From: Terasakiella sp033100395
Lineage (GTDB): Bacteria; Pseudomonadota; Alphaproteobacteria; Rhodospirillales; Terasakiellaceae
Length of the DNA: 64,000 nt
Assembly (NCBI RefSeq): GCF_033100395.1
Contig: NZ_JAWLVJ010000015.1
Location: 50,334 to 114,333 of the forward strand
Reading direction: 5' to 3'
Shown: positions 51,468-59,907 of the stretch, piece by piece
Layout: each line of letters starts with the position of its first letter
How positions within the stretch are numbered: the stretch's first letter is position 1
Program-made: the position numbers and the translations under genes
Notes under the pieces: model-generated
Databases searched by the model: none
What the model saw: only the letters and a program-made list of their open reading frames with translations
Told to the model about the DNA's origin: nothing

Positions 51468-52817
51468 ATGACTGCGCAGAAAAAGCTTTTTATCAAGACC
51501 TATGGTTGCCAAATGAATGTCTATGATTCATCACGCATGGAAGATGTGTTGAAACCGTTGGGGTTTGAGACCACAGACGGGCCGGAAGATGCCAATATGG
51601 TCATCCTGAACACCTGCCACATCCGTGAAAAAGCGTCTGAAAAAGTCTATTCCGAACTGGGGCGTCTGAAGAACATCAAAAAGAAACGCGATGATGACAA
51701 TGAAATGGTCATCGCGGTAGCCGGATGTGTCGCCCAGGCCGAAGGCGAAGAGATATCGCGCCGTGCGCCTTATGTAGATATGGTTTTTGGCCCGCAGTCC
51801 TATCATAACCTGCCGGAGATGTTGGCAAAAGCGCACCGTGCAGGGGATGATAAAGGCCGTGGCATCCTGATGACCGAATTCCCGGAAGAAGATAAGTTTG
51901 ATTTTCTGCCGGACCCTGTAAAACCGGAAGGCTATTCATCTTTCCTGTCCATTCAGGAAGGCTGTGACAAATTCTGTACATATTGCGTGGTGCCTTATAC
52001 GCGCGGGGCTGAATATTCCCGCCCGGTGGAACATGTCTTGAAAGAAGCCCGCCAGCTTGTGGATCAAGGCGCGCTGGAAATCACGTTATTGGGCCAGAAC
52101 GTCAATGCTTATCACGGTGATGATGGCCGTGGTGGGGAATGGACATTGGGCCGTTTGATCCGGGAACTGGCGGAAATTGATGGGCTAGAACGTATCCGGT
52201 ATACCACCTCTTATCCCGCCGAAGTGGACGATGATCTTATCTCTGCCCACGCTGAAGTGCCCCAGTTAATGCCATACTTGCATTTACCCGTTCAGGCTGG
52301 CTCCAACCGTGTGCTTGCGGCCATGAACCGCAATCACACCCGCGAAGAATATCTGGAAATCATCGCCAAGCTGAAAGCAGCCCGCCCGGACCTGGCTTTA
52401 TCTTCTGACTTTATCGTCGGCTTTCCCGGTGAGAATGAACGTGATTTTGAAGATACGCTAGACATTATCCGTCAGGTTGGCTTTATTCAGGCTTTCTCTT
52501 TCGTATACAGCGCACGCCCCGGCACACCTGCCGCCACCATGGATTTACAGGTGGAAAAGGCAGTTGCGAATGAGCGTCTGCAGATTTTGCAGAAACTGTT
52601 AAACGATATTCAGTCTGATTTTAACGACAGCTGCATCGGCAAGGAATTCCCGATTTTGCTGGAACGTGAAGGACGCAATCTAGGTCAGCTGGTGGGTCGC
52701 AGCCCCTACATGCAACCGGTCCATGTGGAAGCGCCACTTGATTTAGTCGGCCAAATCCGTGATCTTAAAATCATCAGTGCGCGCCCGAGCAGTTTGGGCG
52801 CTGAATTAATAGGATAA
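51468..52817 (+). CDS. miaB: tRNA-2-methylthio-N6-dimethylallyladenosine synthase MiaB
   Basis: A 449-residue radical-SAM methylthiotransferase modifying A37 of tRNAs that read UNN codons. The N-terminal cluster Cys are in KTYGCQMN, NTCHIREKASE and AGCVAQ; the radical-SAM CxxxCxxC is CDKFCTYC (about 165-172). A C-terminal TRAM domain is visible (about 380-449). A TTG two codons upstream is also in frame; ATG 51468 is preferred. It is followed by phoH after eight bases, then ybeY and corC, the standard order. Confidence 0.95.
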   Translation: MTAQKKLFIKTYGCQMNVYDSSRMEDVLKPLGFETTDGPEDANMVILNTCHIREKASEKVYSELGRLKNIKKKRDDDNEMVIAVAGCVAQAEGEEISRRAPYVDMVFGPQSYHNLPEMLAKAHRAGDDKGRGILMTEFPEEDKFDFLPDPVKPEGYSSFLSIQEGCDKFCTYCVVPYTRGAEYSRPVEHVLKEARQLVDQGALEITLLGQNVNAYHGDDGRGGEWTLGRLIRELAEIDGLERIRYTTSYPAEVDDDLISAHAEVPQLMPYLHLPVQAGSNRVLAAMNRNHTREEYLEIIAKLKAARPDLALSSDFIVGFPGENERDFEDTLDIIRQVGFIQAFSFVYSARPGTPAATMDLQVEKAVANERLQILQKLLNDIQSDFNDSCIGKEFPILLEREGRNLGQLVGRSPYMQPVHVEAPLDLVGQIRDLKIISARPSSLGAELIG

Positions 52818-52825
52818 AAATAAAC

Positions 52826-53866
52826 GTGAGTGACGAAATTAATCTGACATTGGATTTTGAAGACAATGGACTGCTGCCCGATCTGTTCGGGGAACATAAC
52901 CGCCATCTGGCCCGTCTTGAACAAATGTTGGAAGTCACGATCCATGAACGCGGCAATCAGCTGATTGTTGTGGGTGACCCGGAAAATGTAAATCGCACCA
53001 AGGCCGTGCTGGAAAGCCTCTATGCGCGCTTGAAAAAAGACATGGTTGTCGGTTCTGCCGAAGTTGACGGCGCGATCCGCATGGCGATTGACGGCGATCA
53101 GGCCCCCCATGTGATTGAAACGGCGAAAAAGAAAAAAGCCTCGCTGCCTGACACTGCCATGGTGGTGAAAACTCGCAAAAAACATATCTCGCCCCGTTCA
53201 ACGTTGCAGGCAACTTACCTGCGTGCCATCGATGCCAATGAATTGGTCTTTGGTGTGGGTCCGGCAGGCACAGGTAAAACTTATCTGGCCGTTGCCAAGG
53301 CGGTGGAAGCTTTGACCACGGGTGAAGTTGACCGCATCATTCTGTCACGTCCTGCTGTTGAAGCAGGTGAGCAGCTGGGTTTTCTGCCCGGTGATATGCA
53401 GGAAAAGGTCGATCCGTACCTGCGCCCCATTTATGATGCGCTTTATGACATGCTGCCCCAGGATCAGGTGGAAAAACGCATGGAAAAGGGTGAGATCGAG
53501 ATTGCACCGCTGGCCTTTATGCGTGGCCGCACACTTTCGCATGCTTATGTCATTCTGGATGAGGCACAAAACACCACGGCCGTGCAGATGAAGATGTTTC
53601 TGACCCGTCTGGGCGAAGGTTCCCACATGGTCGTTACAGGCGATTTGTCCCAGGTCGATTTGCCCCATGGGGTACGCTCAGGCTTGCGTGATGCTTTGGA
53701 AACACTGGATGGCGTCAAGGGTGTTTCAGCCATTCGCTTTACCGAAAAAGACGTGGTGCGCCACCGCCTGGTGAAACGCATTGTCGATGCCTACGATAAG
53801 GCAGAAAAAGATCGCCCGGACGCAGAGATTTACGAAAAACCACGTGGCAGAAGACCCAAGAAATGA
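52826..53866 (+). CDS. PhoH-like ATPase
   Basis: A 346-residue cytoplasmic P-loop ATPase. A KH-like N-terminal region (NRHLARLEQMLEVTIHERGNQ) precedes Walker A GPAGTGKTYL at about 145-154 and Walker B VILDEAQNTT near 249. The start is GTG. It lies between miaB and ybeY; the ybeY start overlaps its stop by four bases. Its family partners YbeY and MiaB point to RNA metabolism; the precise reaction is not established. Confidence 0.95.
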   Translation: MSDEINLTLDFEDNGLLPDLFGEHNRHLARLEQMLEVTIHERGNQLIVVGDPENVNRTKAVLESLYARLKKDMVVGSAEVDGAIRMAIDGDQAPHVIETAKKKKASLPDTAMVVKTRKKHISPRSTLQATYLRAIDANELVFGVGPAGTGKTYLAVAKAVEALTTGEVDRIILSRPAVEAGEQLGFLPGDMQEKVDPYLRPIYDALYDMLPQDQVEKRMEKGEIEIAPLAFMRGRTLSHAYVILDEAQNTTAVQMKMFLTRLGEGSHMVVTGDLSQVDLPHGVRSGLRDALETLDGVKGVSAIRFTEKDVVRHRLVKRIVDAYDKAEKDRPDAEIYEKPRGRRPKK

Positions 53867-54363
53867 TTTTAGGTGATCTGGATATTGCTGTTGAAAATGA
53901 TCAATGGCCCAATTGTGAAAATCTGATCCGTGATCGGGTCATGCTGGCGCTGAAATCCTGTGCGACAGATACGGGCGGGCGTCCCTGCGAGCTTAGCATC
54001 GTATTGACAGGGGATGACCATATTCAAGAGTTGAACCGGGATTATCGCGAAAAAAATAAGCCCACCAACGTGCTGTCCTTCCCCGCCCTTGAAAGCCCGG
54101 CCCCCGGTGAGATTGCACTGGAACCGGGACCAGTTCATCTGGGCGATATCGTGTTGGCTTATGGTGTGGTGAAAGCGGAAAGCGAAGACCAGAAGATTTC
54201 CTTTGATGACCACCTAAGCCACCTGATCATTCACGGTGTTTTACACCTGATCGGCTTTGATCATATGGATGACGAAGAGGCAGAAGAGATGGAAAGCCTT
54301 GAAATCGACCTTTTAGCGCAATTAGGCATTGCGAACCCCTATGATTCTGGGGCACAGTCATAA
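53863..54363 (+). CDS. ybeY: Endoribonuclease YbeY (rRNA maturation factor)
   Basis: A 166-residue zinc-dependent endoribonuclease needed for 16S rRNA 3' end processing and ribosome quality control. The signature HGVLHLIGFDH (about 124-134) holds the three His that bind zinc. YREKNKPTNVLSFPA is the conserved N-terminal segment. Its start codon overlaps the phoH stop (ATGA), so the two are translationally coupled. corC follows 33 bases later. Confidence 0.95.
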   Translation: MILGDLDIAVENDQWPNCENLIRDRVMLALKSCATDTGGRPCELSIVLTGDDHIQELNRDYREKNKPTNVLSFPALESPAPGEIALEPGPVHLGDIVLAYGVVKAESEDQKISFDDHLSHLIIHGVLHLIGFDHMDDEEAEEMESLEIDLLAQLGIANPYDSGAQS

Positions 54364-54396
54364 GTGACTTCTTTCGAATATAGATATTAAGAGACA

Positions 54397-55311
54397 ATGA
54401 ACGACCAAAACGGCGACAGTAGCCAGCCCCAGCAGGACCTGGGGCAGAACCAGCAACAAGAAGAAGCCGGATTACTTGGACGGCTGAACCCTTTTCGCAA
54501 AAAAAGCAACGGCGATAACAGCGTGCGTGAAACGCTGGAAGAATTGCTGGACGAACGCGAAGAACAAGCTGCCCCTTTAGAAGCCGAAGAAGCACAAATC
54601 CTCAAAAATATTTTTGGCCTGCGTGAACGCACCATCGAAGACGTCTGTGTGCCACGCTCCGACATTTGTGCGGTGGCTGTGGACAGTCAGCTGGAGGATG
54701 TTGTCAAACTGATGACCCAGGAAGGCCATTCTCGCTTGCCTGTATATGGGGAAGATCTGGATGATCCCATCGGGATGGTCCATATCAAGGACGTGATTGC
54801 CTGCCAGACCAAGGATACACCGTTTAATCTGGCAACTGTCTGTCGAAAAGTCTTGTATGTTTCCCCCAGTGCCCGTGTTCTGGAACTGTTGCTGGAAATG
54901 CGCACCAAACGGGTCCATATGGCCCTGATGGTCGATGAATTTGGCGGCACGGACGGTCTGGTCACCATTGAAGACCTGGTAGAAGAAATCGTTGGCGAGA
55001 TCGAAGATGAACACGACCGCCCCGAAGGCGACCTGCATGTGGAACGCGCCGATGGCAAAATCGATGCGGATGCCCGCTGGGAACTGGAAGATGTGGAAGA
55101 CCAGATCGGCACCTTCCTAAGCGAAGAAGAACGCGAAGATATTGATACATTAGGTGGCCTGGTCTTCTCCATCACGGGGCACGTGCCTATCCGTGGCGAA
55201 GTGGTGACACATATGAGTGGCCTGGAATTTGAAATTCTGGAAGCTGACCCCCGCCGTATTCATCGTCTGCGCATTCAGAATATTGCCGCATTAAAGGCAC
55301 TATCTGTTTAA
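54397..55311 (+). CDS. corC: CorC/HlyC-family CBS-domain protein
   Basis: A 304-residue cytoplasmic protein. A charged, Gln-rich start (SSQPQQDLGQNQQQ) precedes two CBS domains (about 85-145 and 150-205: SRLPVYGEDLDDPIGMVHIKD, RTKRVHMALMVDEFGGTDGLV). The CorC_HlyC transport-associated domain follows (about 225-300). There is no DUF21 membrane part, as in E. coli CorC. Proteins of this group assist magnesium/cobalt efflux; in this order it normally stands before lnt, but no lnt gene follows here. Confidence 0.9.
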   Translation: MNDQNGDSSQPQQDLGQNQQQEEAGLLGRLNPFRKKSNGDNSVRETLEELLDEREEQAAPLEAEEAQILKNIFGLRERTIEDVCVPRSDICAVAVDSQLEDVVKLMTQEGHSRLPVYGEDLDDPIGMVHIKDVIACQTKDTPFNLATVCRKVLYVSPSARVLELLLEMRTKRVHMALMVDEFGGTDGLVTIEDLVEEIVGEIEDEHDRPEGDLHVERADGKIDADARWELEDVEDQIGTFLSEEEREDIDTLGGLVFSITGHVPIRGEVVTHMSGLEFEILEADPRRIHRLRIQNIAALKALSV

Positions 55312-55346
55312 TTTTTTTCATCTTTTCACCGCCCCACCACTTGCCA

Positions 55347-55376
55347 TTGACAATCCGGTTTCCCCTGCCCTAAACT
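55347..55376 (+). promoter_or_regulatory. Sigma-70-like promoter before the DUF1835 gene
   Basis: TTGACA (55347-55352) and TAAACT (55371-55376) with an 18-base spacer, 130 bases before the next start codon. The 194-base gap after corC has no other clear element. Confidence 0.4.
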
Positions 55377-55505
55377 TTCTCCCGCAATACTTGCTTGCCC
55401 CCTCATCCGCGGAAAAAGGCTCAGCCTTGCAAGAAACCACTTTCTACATATGACCTCATACGATTTCTTGACGTTGGGCGGATGCGTTGATGATAGGAAA
55501 CTCGT

Positions 55506-57008
55506 ATGTCTGATTATATCAAAGCGCCCATCGTGGGCCTGACCCAATCGTCGCATCAAAACCAGTTTGACCTGAGCCTGGAAGCCGAACTTCTGTTAGA
55601 AGATATCCGGCAGCAGGACCCCATTGCCCTGAACGCGCTAAAAGAAAACCACCCATTGGGCGGACGCGACGATTTCACGCCGACCCTGCAAGATGCCCGT
55701 ATGGTGGTGATGCGACAGAATTTATCCAGCCGAAAACTATCGCTGGATAAGATGAAGAAAGAGGCCAAGTCTTTATTAAAGGCCGTCAAAGCCAAACAGC
55801 CACTGGCGCTCATGCGGGTAAAAGACATCCATCCAAAAATCAAAAACAAAACCCGCTCGCTCATTGAGCTCACCCTTGCCGATATGCATCATATTCTGGC
55901 GCTTGAGAATGGATTTGATAGCTGGCCGAAACTGAAACATCACCTTGAGGCCCTAAAACAGATCAGTTCCAGAGAATATCAACCAGATACGAAAAAAAAC
56001 CTGCACCTTCGCTGTGGCGATGATATCAAACCCGCCTTAAGTGAGGCTGGTTTTATCGGAACCTTCAAAGAAGTCATCAATCCTTTTGTTATCGGACCCG
56101 TCACTGCACCAAAAATGACAGGTGAAGCCCTGAGCCTGCGACAAAAATACATGCGCGACAAGCTCGGTCATTTCCTGCCGCCCGAACGTCAAGCCCATAT
56201 GGATCAAGATTTGGTTGAGGAACAAAGCTTCGTTCAAAATCTGCCTGCTGATTTTGATCAAATCACCCTCTGGTTTGAACATGATGCTTATGATCAGCTC
56301 TGTCTCACTTACCTGCTCTATCATCTCGCAGATAAAGATCTGCCACCCCTTGAGATCGTTCAGATCGACCATTTCCCCGGGGTTAAACGTTTTACCGGGA
56401 TCGGGCAAATCAGCGGACAGAAGGAAAATCTGAGACTGCTTTATCAGCAACGCGTGACCGTTACCCCGGATATGATCCGCTTTGGTCGGGATATCTGGAA
56501 GGCTTATACATCCAGCGACCCACGCGAGCTTTGGCACCTCAGTCAAATCGAAAACGCCCCCCTGCCCCTGATGCAGCAGGCCATCATCCGCATGCTGTCC
56601 GAACTCCCCAGCCCGCACAATGGCCTGGGGCTGTGTGAGCGTCTTGTGCTGGATATTCTATCCAGAGAAGAAACCATGGTGCTGCGCCGCCTGTTTCTCT
56701 TTTGCCTGGCAGAAAACGACCCGCAGCCCTATCACGGGGATCTGACGTTCTTCGCCAGTCTGGATCATCTCTGGGAAAGCGAACAGCCTGCCCTGCAAGT
56801 CATCGGCAAGATCGACACGCCCGACCCGTTTGAAGGCAAGGAAATCCTGAAACTCACCGCATACGGTGAAAAACTGGTGAAGGGAGAGGTCAACTGGCTC
56901 GCCGACAACCCGACCACCCGCTGGATCGGCGGGATCAAGGTTGATGGCAGTCAGGATCAGAATTGGGTCTTTGACGGGTCCGAGCCATATCTCGCCAAAA
57001 CCTCATAG
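55506..57008 (+). CDS. DUF1835 domain protein with ankyrin-like N-terminus
   Basis: A 500-residue cytoplasmic protein. The first 150 residues have two helical repeat segments ending in TLADMHHILALENGFDSWPKLKHHLEAL, the pattern found at ankyrin-repeat ends. From about 160, LHLRCGDDIKPALSEAGFIG and GPVTAPKMTGEAL through ITLWFEHDAYDQLCLTYLLYHL is the DUF1835 signature. A C-terminal helical domain follows, with ILKLTAYGEKLVKGEVNWL. Its last 52 bases overlap the convergent thpR gene. Biochemical role unknown. Confidence 0.82.
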   Translation: MSDYIKAPIVGLTQSSHQNQFDLSLEAELLLEDIRQQDPIALNALKENHPLGGRDDFTPTLQDARMVVMRQNLSSRKLSLDKMKKEAKSLLKAVKAKQPLALMRVKDIHPKIKNKTRSLIELTLADMHHILALENGFDSWPKLKHHLEALKQISSREYQPDTKKNLHLRCGDDIKPALSEAGFIGTFKEVINPFVIGPVTAPKMTGEALSLRQKYMRDKLGHFLPPERQAHMDQDLVEEQSFVQNLPADFDQITLWFEHDAYDQLCLTYLLYHLADKDLPPLEIVQIDHFPGVKRFTGIGQISGQKENLRLLYQQRVTVTPDMIRFGRDIWKAYTSSDPRELWHLSQIENAPLPLMQQAIIRMLSELPSPHNGLGLCERLVLDILSREETMVLRRLFLFCLAENDPQPYHGDLTFFASLDHLWESEQPALQVIGKIDTPDPFEGKEILKLTAYGEKLVKGEVNWLADNPTTRWIGGIKVDGSQDQNWVFDGSEPYLAKTS

Positions 57009-57514
57009 TCCGCACCGTGTCGGGTGAGGTGGGAGCGAAACTGGGCAAAGTGACTGACCTCGAAACTGTCGGTTTTAAAGAAATTATTGGCTTCCATGTA
57101 GGACAGCAATTTTTCTTTTGGCATCTGCTTCATGCGGGCCAGCGTCACATGCGGCTTATATTTGCGCCGTTCCGGTTCTAGCCCAGCCAACTCAATCGCC
57201 TTGAGGGTCTTGCTGTACAGGTGATGAAGGGCGTCCAAATCCCCCTTTACTCCGGCCCAGACGATGGTGGGTTGTTTTTTATGGGCGAAACAATCCACCT
57301 CGCTTAAGTAAAGTTCAAACGGGTCGAACCGGATATCACCAAGCGTTTCATGGAGATCGCGCGCCGCCCCTTCATCCACATCTCCCACGAATCCCAGCGT
57401 GATATGCATATTATGCGGGGTCACCCATCGGGCATCACGCAGGCCGGAACATAAAGGTTCCAACCTGTCCTGAATAGCGATGGGCAACTCCAGCCCAATA
57501 AAAAGGCGTAACAT
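56957..57514 (-). CDS. thpR: RNA 2',3'-cyclic phosphodiesterase ThpR
   Basis: A 185-residue 2H phosphoesterase. The two catalytic HxT motifs are HIT at 37-39 and HVT at 122-124, in the usual contexts NMHITLGFVG and YKPHVTLARM. MLRLFIGLELP is the typical start. It opens 2'-5' or 2',3'-cyclic phosphate bonds in RNA. It follows the aldo/keto reductase gene by five bases, and its 3' end overlaps the convergent DUF1835 gene by 52 bases. Confidence 0.92.
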   Translation of the reverse strand: MLRLFIGLELPIAIQDRLEPLCSGLRDARWVTPHNMHITLGFVGDVDEGAARDLHETLGDIRFDPFELYLSEVDCFAHKKQPTIVWAGVKGDLDALHHLYSKTLKAIELAGLEPERRKYKPHVTLARMKQMPKEKLLSYMEANNFFKTDSFEVSHFAQFRSHLTRHGADYEVLARYGSDPSKTQF

Positions 57515-57519
57515 GGGAT

Positions 57520-58566
57520 TTAAGGGGCCGGATTTGGATTGGCCTGATGGGTTTCTTCAATTTCTTTCAACACATCTTCGGACAAATCCAGCTCATACGC
57601 GGCGATATTGGATTTCAATTGCTCCATGGAAGTCGCGCCAATGATGGAACTGGTCACAAAGCTTTTGGTCTTCATGAAAGCATGGGCCATCTGGCTCATG
57701 TCCAGATCATGACGCTGGGCGATATCGTGATAGCTTTGGACCGCTTTATCCGCACGTTCCTTCATAAAGCGGGAGAATCGTTGCGGCCAAAGCGTCATGC
57801 GCGCACCTTCCGGCTTTTGGTCATTCATATATTTACCGGACAAGGTCCCGCCCCCAAGCGGCGAGTAAGCCAGCAGGCCGACTTGTTCGTGGGCGGTGAC
57901 TTCAGACAGGCCTACTTCGTACTGGCGCGTCATGACATTATAGGGGTTTTGCGTGGAGACAATGCGCGGCCAGCCGTTCTTTTCCGCCAGTCGCAGATAT
58001 TCCATCACGCCCCAGGCGCTTTCGTTCGACACACCGATATGGCGGATTTTACCCTGTTCCACCAGTTTTGCCATAGCCCCCAGTGTTTCTTCCATGGGGA
58101 TGGATTCTGAGAAATCTGCCCCGTCCGGATAATCCAGTTGACCAAAATAGTTACTTGGGCGTGCAGGCCAGTGGATTTGATAGAGGTCGATATAATCGGT
58201 CTTCAGGCGTTTCAGGCTTGATTCCACAGCCGTCATGACTTCAGTTTCGGTCAGACGCGGCGCGCCATCGCGGATATAATCAAAATAATCACCGGGTCCG
58301 GCGACTTTGGAGGCCAGAATAACATCGTTGCGTTGTCCGGATTTTTCAAACCAGTTGCCGATGATCCGTTCTGTCTCCGCGTAGGTCTCTTTGCGTGGCG
58401 AAACCGGGTAAATCTCTGCCGTATCAAAGAAATTTACGCCTTCAGAGACCGCATAATCCATCTGTTCAAACGCCTGATCCTGGGTATTTTGTTCCCCCCA
58501 GGTCATGGTACCCAGACAGACGAGACTGACATCAATGTCCGTGCGGCCAAGTTTTCTATATTCCAT
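57520..58566 (-). CDS. Aldo/keto reductase (Tas-like)
   Basis: A 348-residue NADPH-dependent oxidoreductase with a TIM-barrel fold. The opening MEYRKLGRTDIDVSLVCLGTMTWGEQNT matches Tas. The catalytic tetrad positions are visible: Asp and Tyr in FFDTAEIYPVS, Lys in ILASKVAG and His in YQIHWP. SPLGGGTLSGKY and the C-terminal IIGATSMEQLKSNI bind the nucleotide. Its start overlaps the arylesterase stop by one base (TAATG), so they are in one operon. Substrate unknown. Confidence 0.93.
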   Translation of the reverse strand: MEYRKLGRTDIDVSLVCLGTMTWGEQNTQDQAFEQMDYAVSEGVNFFDTAEIYPVSPRKETYAETERIIGNWFEKSGQRNDVILASKVAGPGDYFDYIRDGAPRLTETEVMTAVESSLKRLKTDYIDLYQIHWPARPSNYFGQLDYPDGADFSESIPMEETLGAMAKLVEQGKIRHIGVSNESAWGVMEYLRLAEKNGWPRIVSTQNPYNVMTRQYEVGLSEVTAHEQVGLLAYSPLGGGTLSGKYMNDQKPEGARMTLWPQRFSRFMKERADKAVQSYHDIAQRHDLDMSQMAHAFMKTKSFVTSSIIGATSMEQLKSNIAAYELDLSEDVLKEIEETHQANPNPAP

Positions 58567-59207
58567 TAATCAATCACCTTTAATACATAGGGTAAAATCT
58601 GATCTGTAATGATCGCGATACCTTCTTTTGTCGGATGTATCCCGTCATCCAGATTTAAGTCCGGATGACCCGCAACCCCTTCTAAGAAAAAGGGATATAG
58701 GGCGACCCCGTGTTGTTTCGCAAGGTCGGGATAAATCACATTAAATTTCTGGCCGTATGCATCGCCTAAATTTGGTGGAGCAAGCATGCCAGCCAGTAAG
58801 ATTTTTATGTTCTTTTCTTTTAGTTGTAAAATGATCTGTTCAATATTCTTGCGCGTGAGCTCTGGATCAAGCCCGCGAAGGGCATCATTGGCACCCAATT
58901 CCACAATCACCATGTCGGGCTGATCAGCCAGCGCCCACCCCAGACGCGCGAGACCGCTCTGGCTCGTATCGCCTGAAACACCCCCATTGATGACCCGCAA
59001 GCCCGGTTTGATTTCCTGTAAACGTTTTTCCAGTTGTTCAGCGAAACCATCGCCCTGATTGAGCCGATATCCTGCTGTCAAACTGTCGCCCAATGCGAGA
59101 ATTTTATAGTCTGCCGCCAAAGCCTTTTCACCGATGAGATTGACAAGACCTAAAAAGAGCACAAATCTCAAGAAAGGCAAAATTTTAAACTGAAGGCCAC
59201 AGCCCAT
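58566..59207 (-). CDS. Secreted SGNH arylesterase/lysophospholipase (TesA-like)
   Basis: A 213-residue periplasmic esterase. A hydrophobic signal (FLRFVLFLGLVNLIGEKALA) ends near residue 31. Block I LALGDSLTAGYRL holds the nucleophile Ser42; later blocks are GGVSGDTSQSG, ELGANDALRG and the Asp/His end DGIHPTKEG. The start codon overlaps that of the divergent ABC ATPase gene by two bases, and its ribosome site (GGGAG) lies inside the ATPase coding region. The same divergent pairing occurs in E. coli tesA/ybbA. Confidence 0.9.
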   Translation of the reverse strand: MGCGLQFKILPFLRFVLFLGLVNLIGEKALAADYKILALGDSLTAGYRLNQGDGFAEQLEKRLQEIKPGLRVINGGVSGDTSQSGLARLGWALADQPDMVIVELGANDALRGLDPELTRKNIEQIILQLKEKNIKILLAGMLAPPNLGDAYGQKFNVIYPDLAKQHGVALYPFFLEGVAGHPDLNLDDGIHPTKEGIAIITDQILPYVLKVID

Positions 59208-59907
59208 GAACGATACTCCCGCGTTACAACTTGATACGATCCATCTTAAGCTGGCAAGTCATGCCGGTGACGTCAATATCCTGCGTGGAATTAATTTGGA
59301 AATTGCCCGCGGCGAAACCGTCGCCATTGTGGGTCCAAGCGGGTCGGGCAAATCATCCATGATGATGGTCATCGCCGGGTTGGAACGCGCAACGTCTGGT
59401 ACTGTTTCTATCGCTGGGCAAGATGTGACGCACTTTAGCGAAGATGAACTGGCATTGTTCAGACGCGATCATATCGGCATTGTCTTTCAGGATTTTCATT
59501 TGGTCCCAACCATGACGGCGCTTGAAAATGTCGCTGTGCCGCTGGAATTTGCCGGGATTGCCGATCCCTTTGATAAAGCGCGCAATCAGCTTGAAAATGT
59601 CGGGCTTGGTCATCGCCTCGACCATTATCCCTCTCAACTCTCCGGTGGGGAGCAACAACGTGTGGCCTTGGCCCGTGCTTTTGCCCCCAACCCCACTTTA
59701 TTATTGGCGGATGAACCGACCGGGAATCTGGACGGCGAAACCGGGCGCATGGTGATGGAATTGCTGTTTAAACGCCATAAGGAACAGAACAATACCCTGC
59801 TACTGATCACCCATGATCCGAAACTGGCCGATAAATGTGATCGCATCATTGAAGTGAAAGACGGGCTGATCCAGTCCGGCGGCACGTTGAAGGTCGCGGC
59901 CTCATGA
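59206..59907 (+). CDS. ABC transporter ATP-binding protein (YbbA/LolD-like)
   Basis: A 233-residue ATPase. Walker A GPSGSGKSS, the Q loop FQDFHLVPTMTALENVAVPLEF, the signature LSGGEQQRVALARAF and Walker B LLLADEPTGNLDG are all present; the last is typical of the MacB/LolD/YbbA group. It overlaps the permease gene by four bases (ATGA) and shares a start-codon overlap with the divergent arylesterase. Together they match the E. coli YbbA-YbbP layout, whose substrate is not established. Confidence 0.93.
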   Translation: MNDTPALQLDTIHLKLASHAGDVNILRGINLEIARGETVAIVGPSGSGKSSMMMVIAGLERATSGTVSIAGQDVTHFSEDELALFRRDHIGIVFQDFHLVPTMTALENVAVPLEFAGIADPFDKARNQLENVGLGHRLDHYPSQLSGGEQQRVALARAFAPNPTLLLADEPTGNLDGETGRMVMELLFKRHKEQNNTLLLITHDPKLADKCDRIIEVKDGLIQSGGTLKVAAS

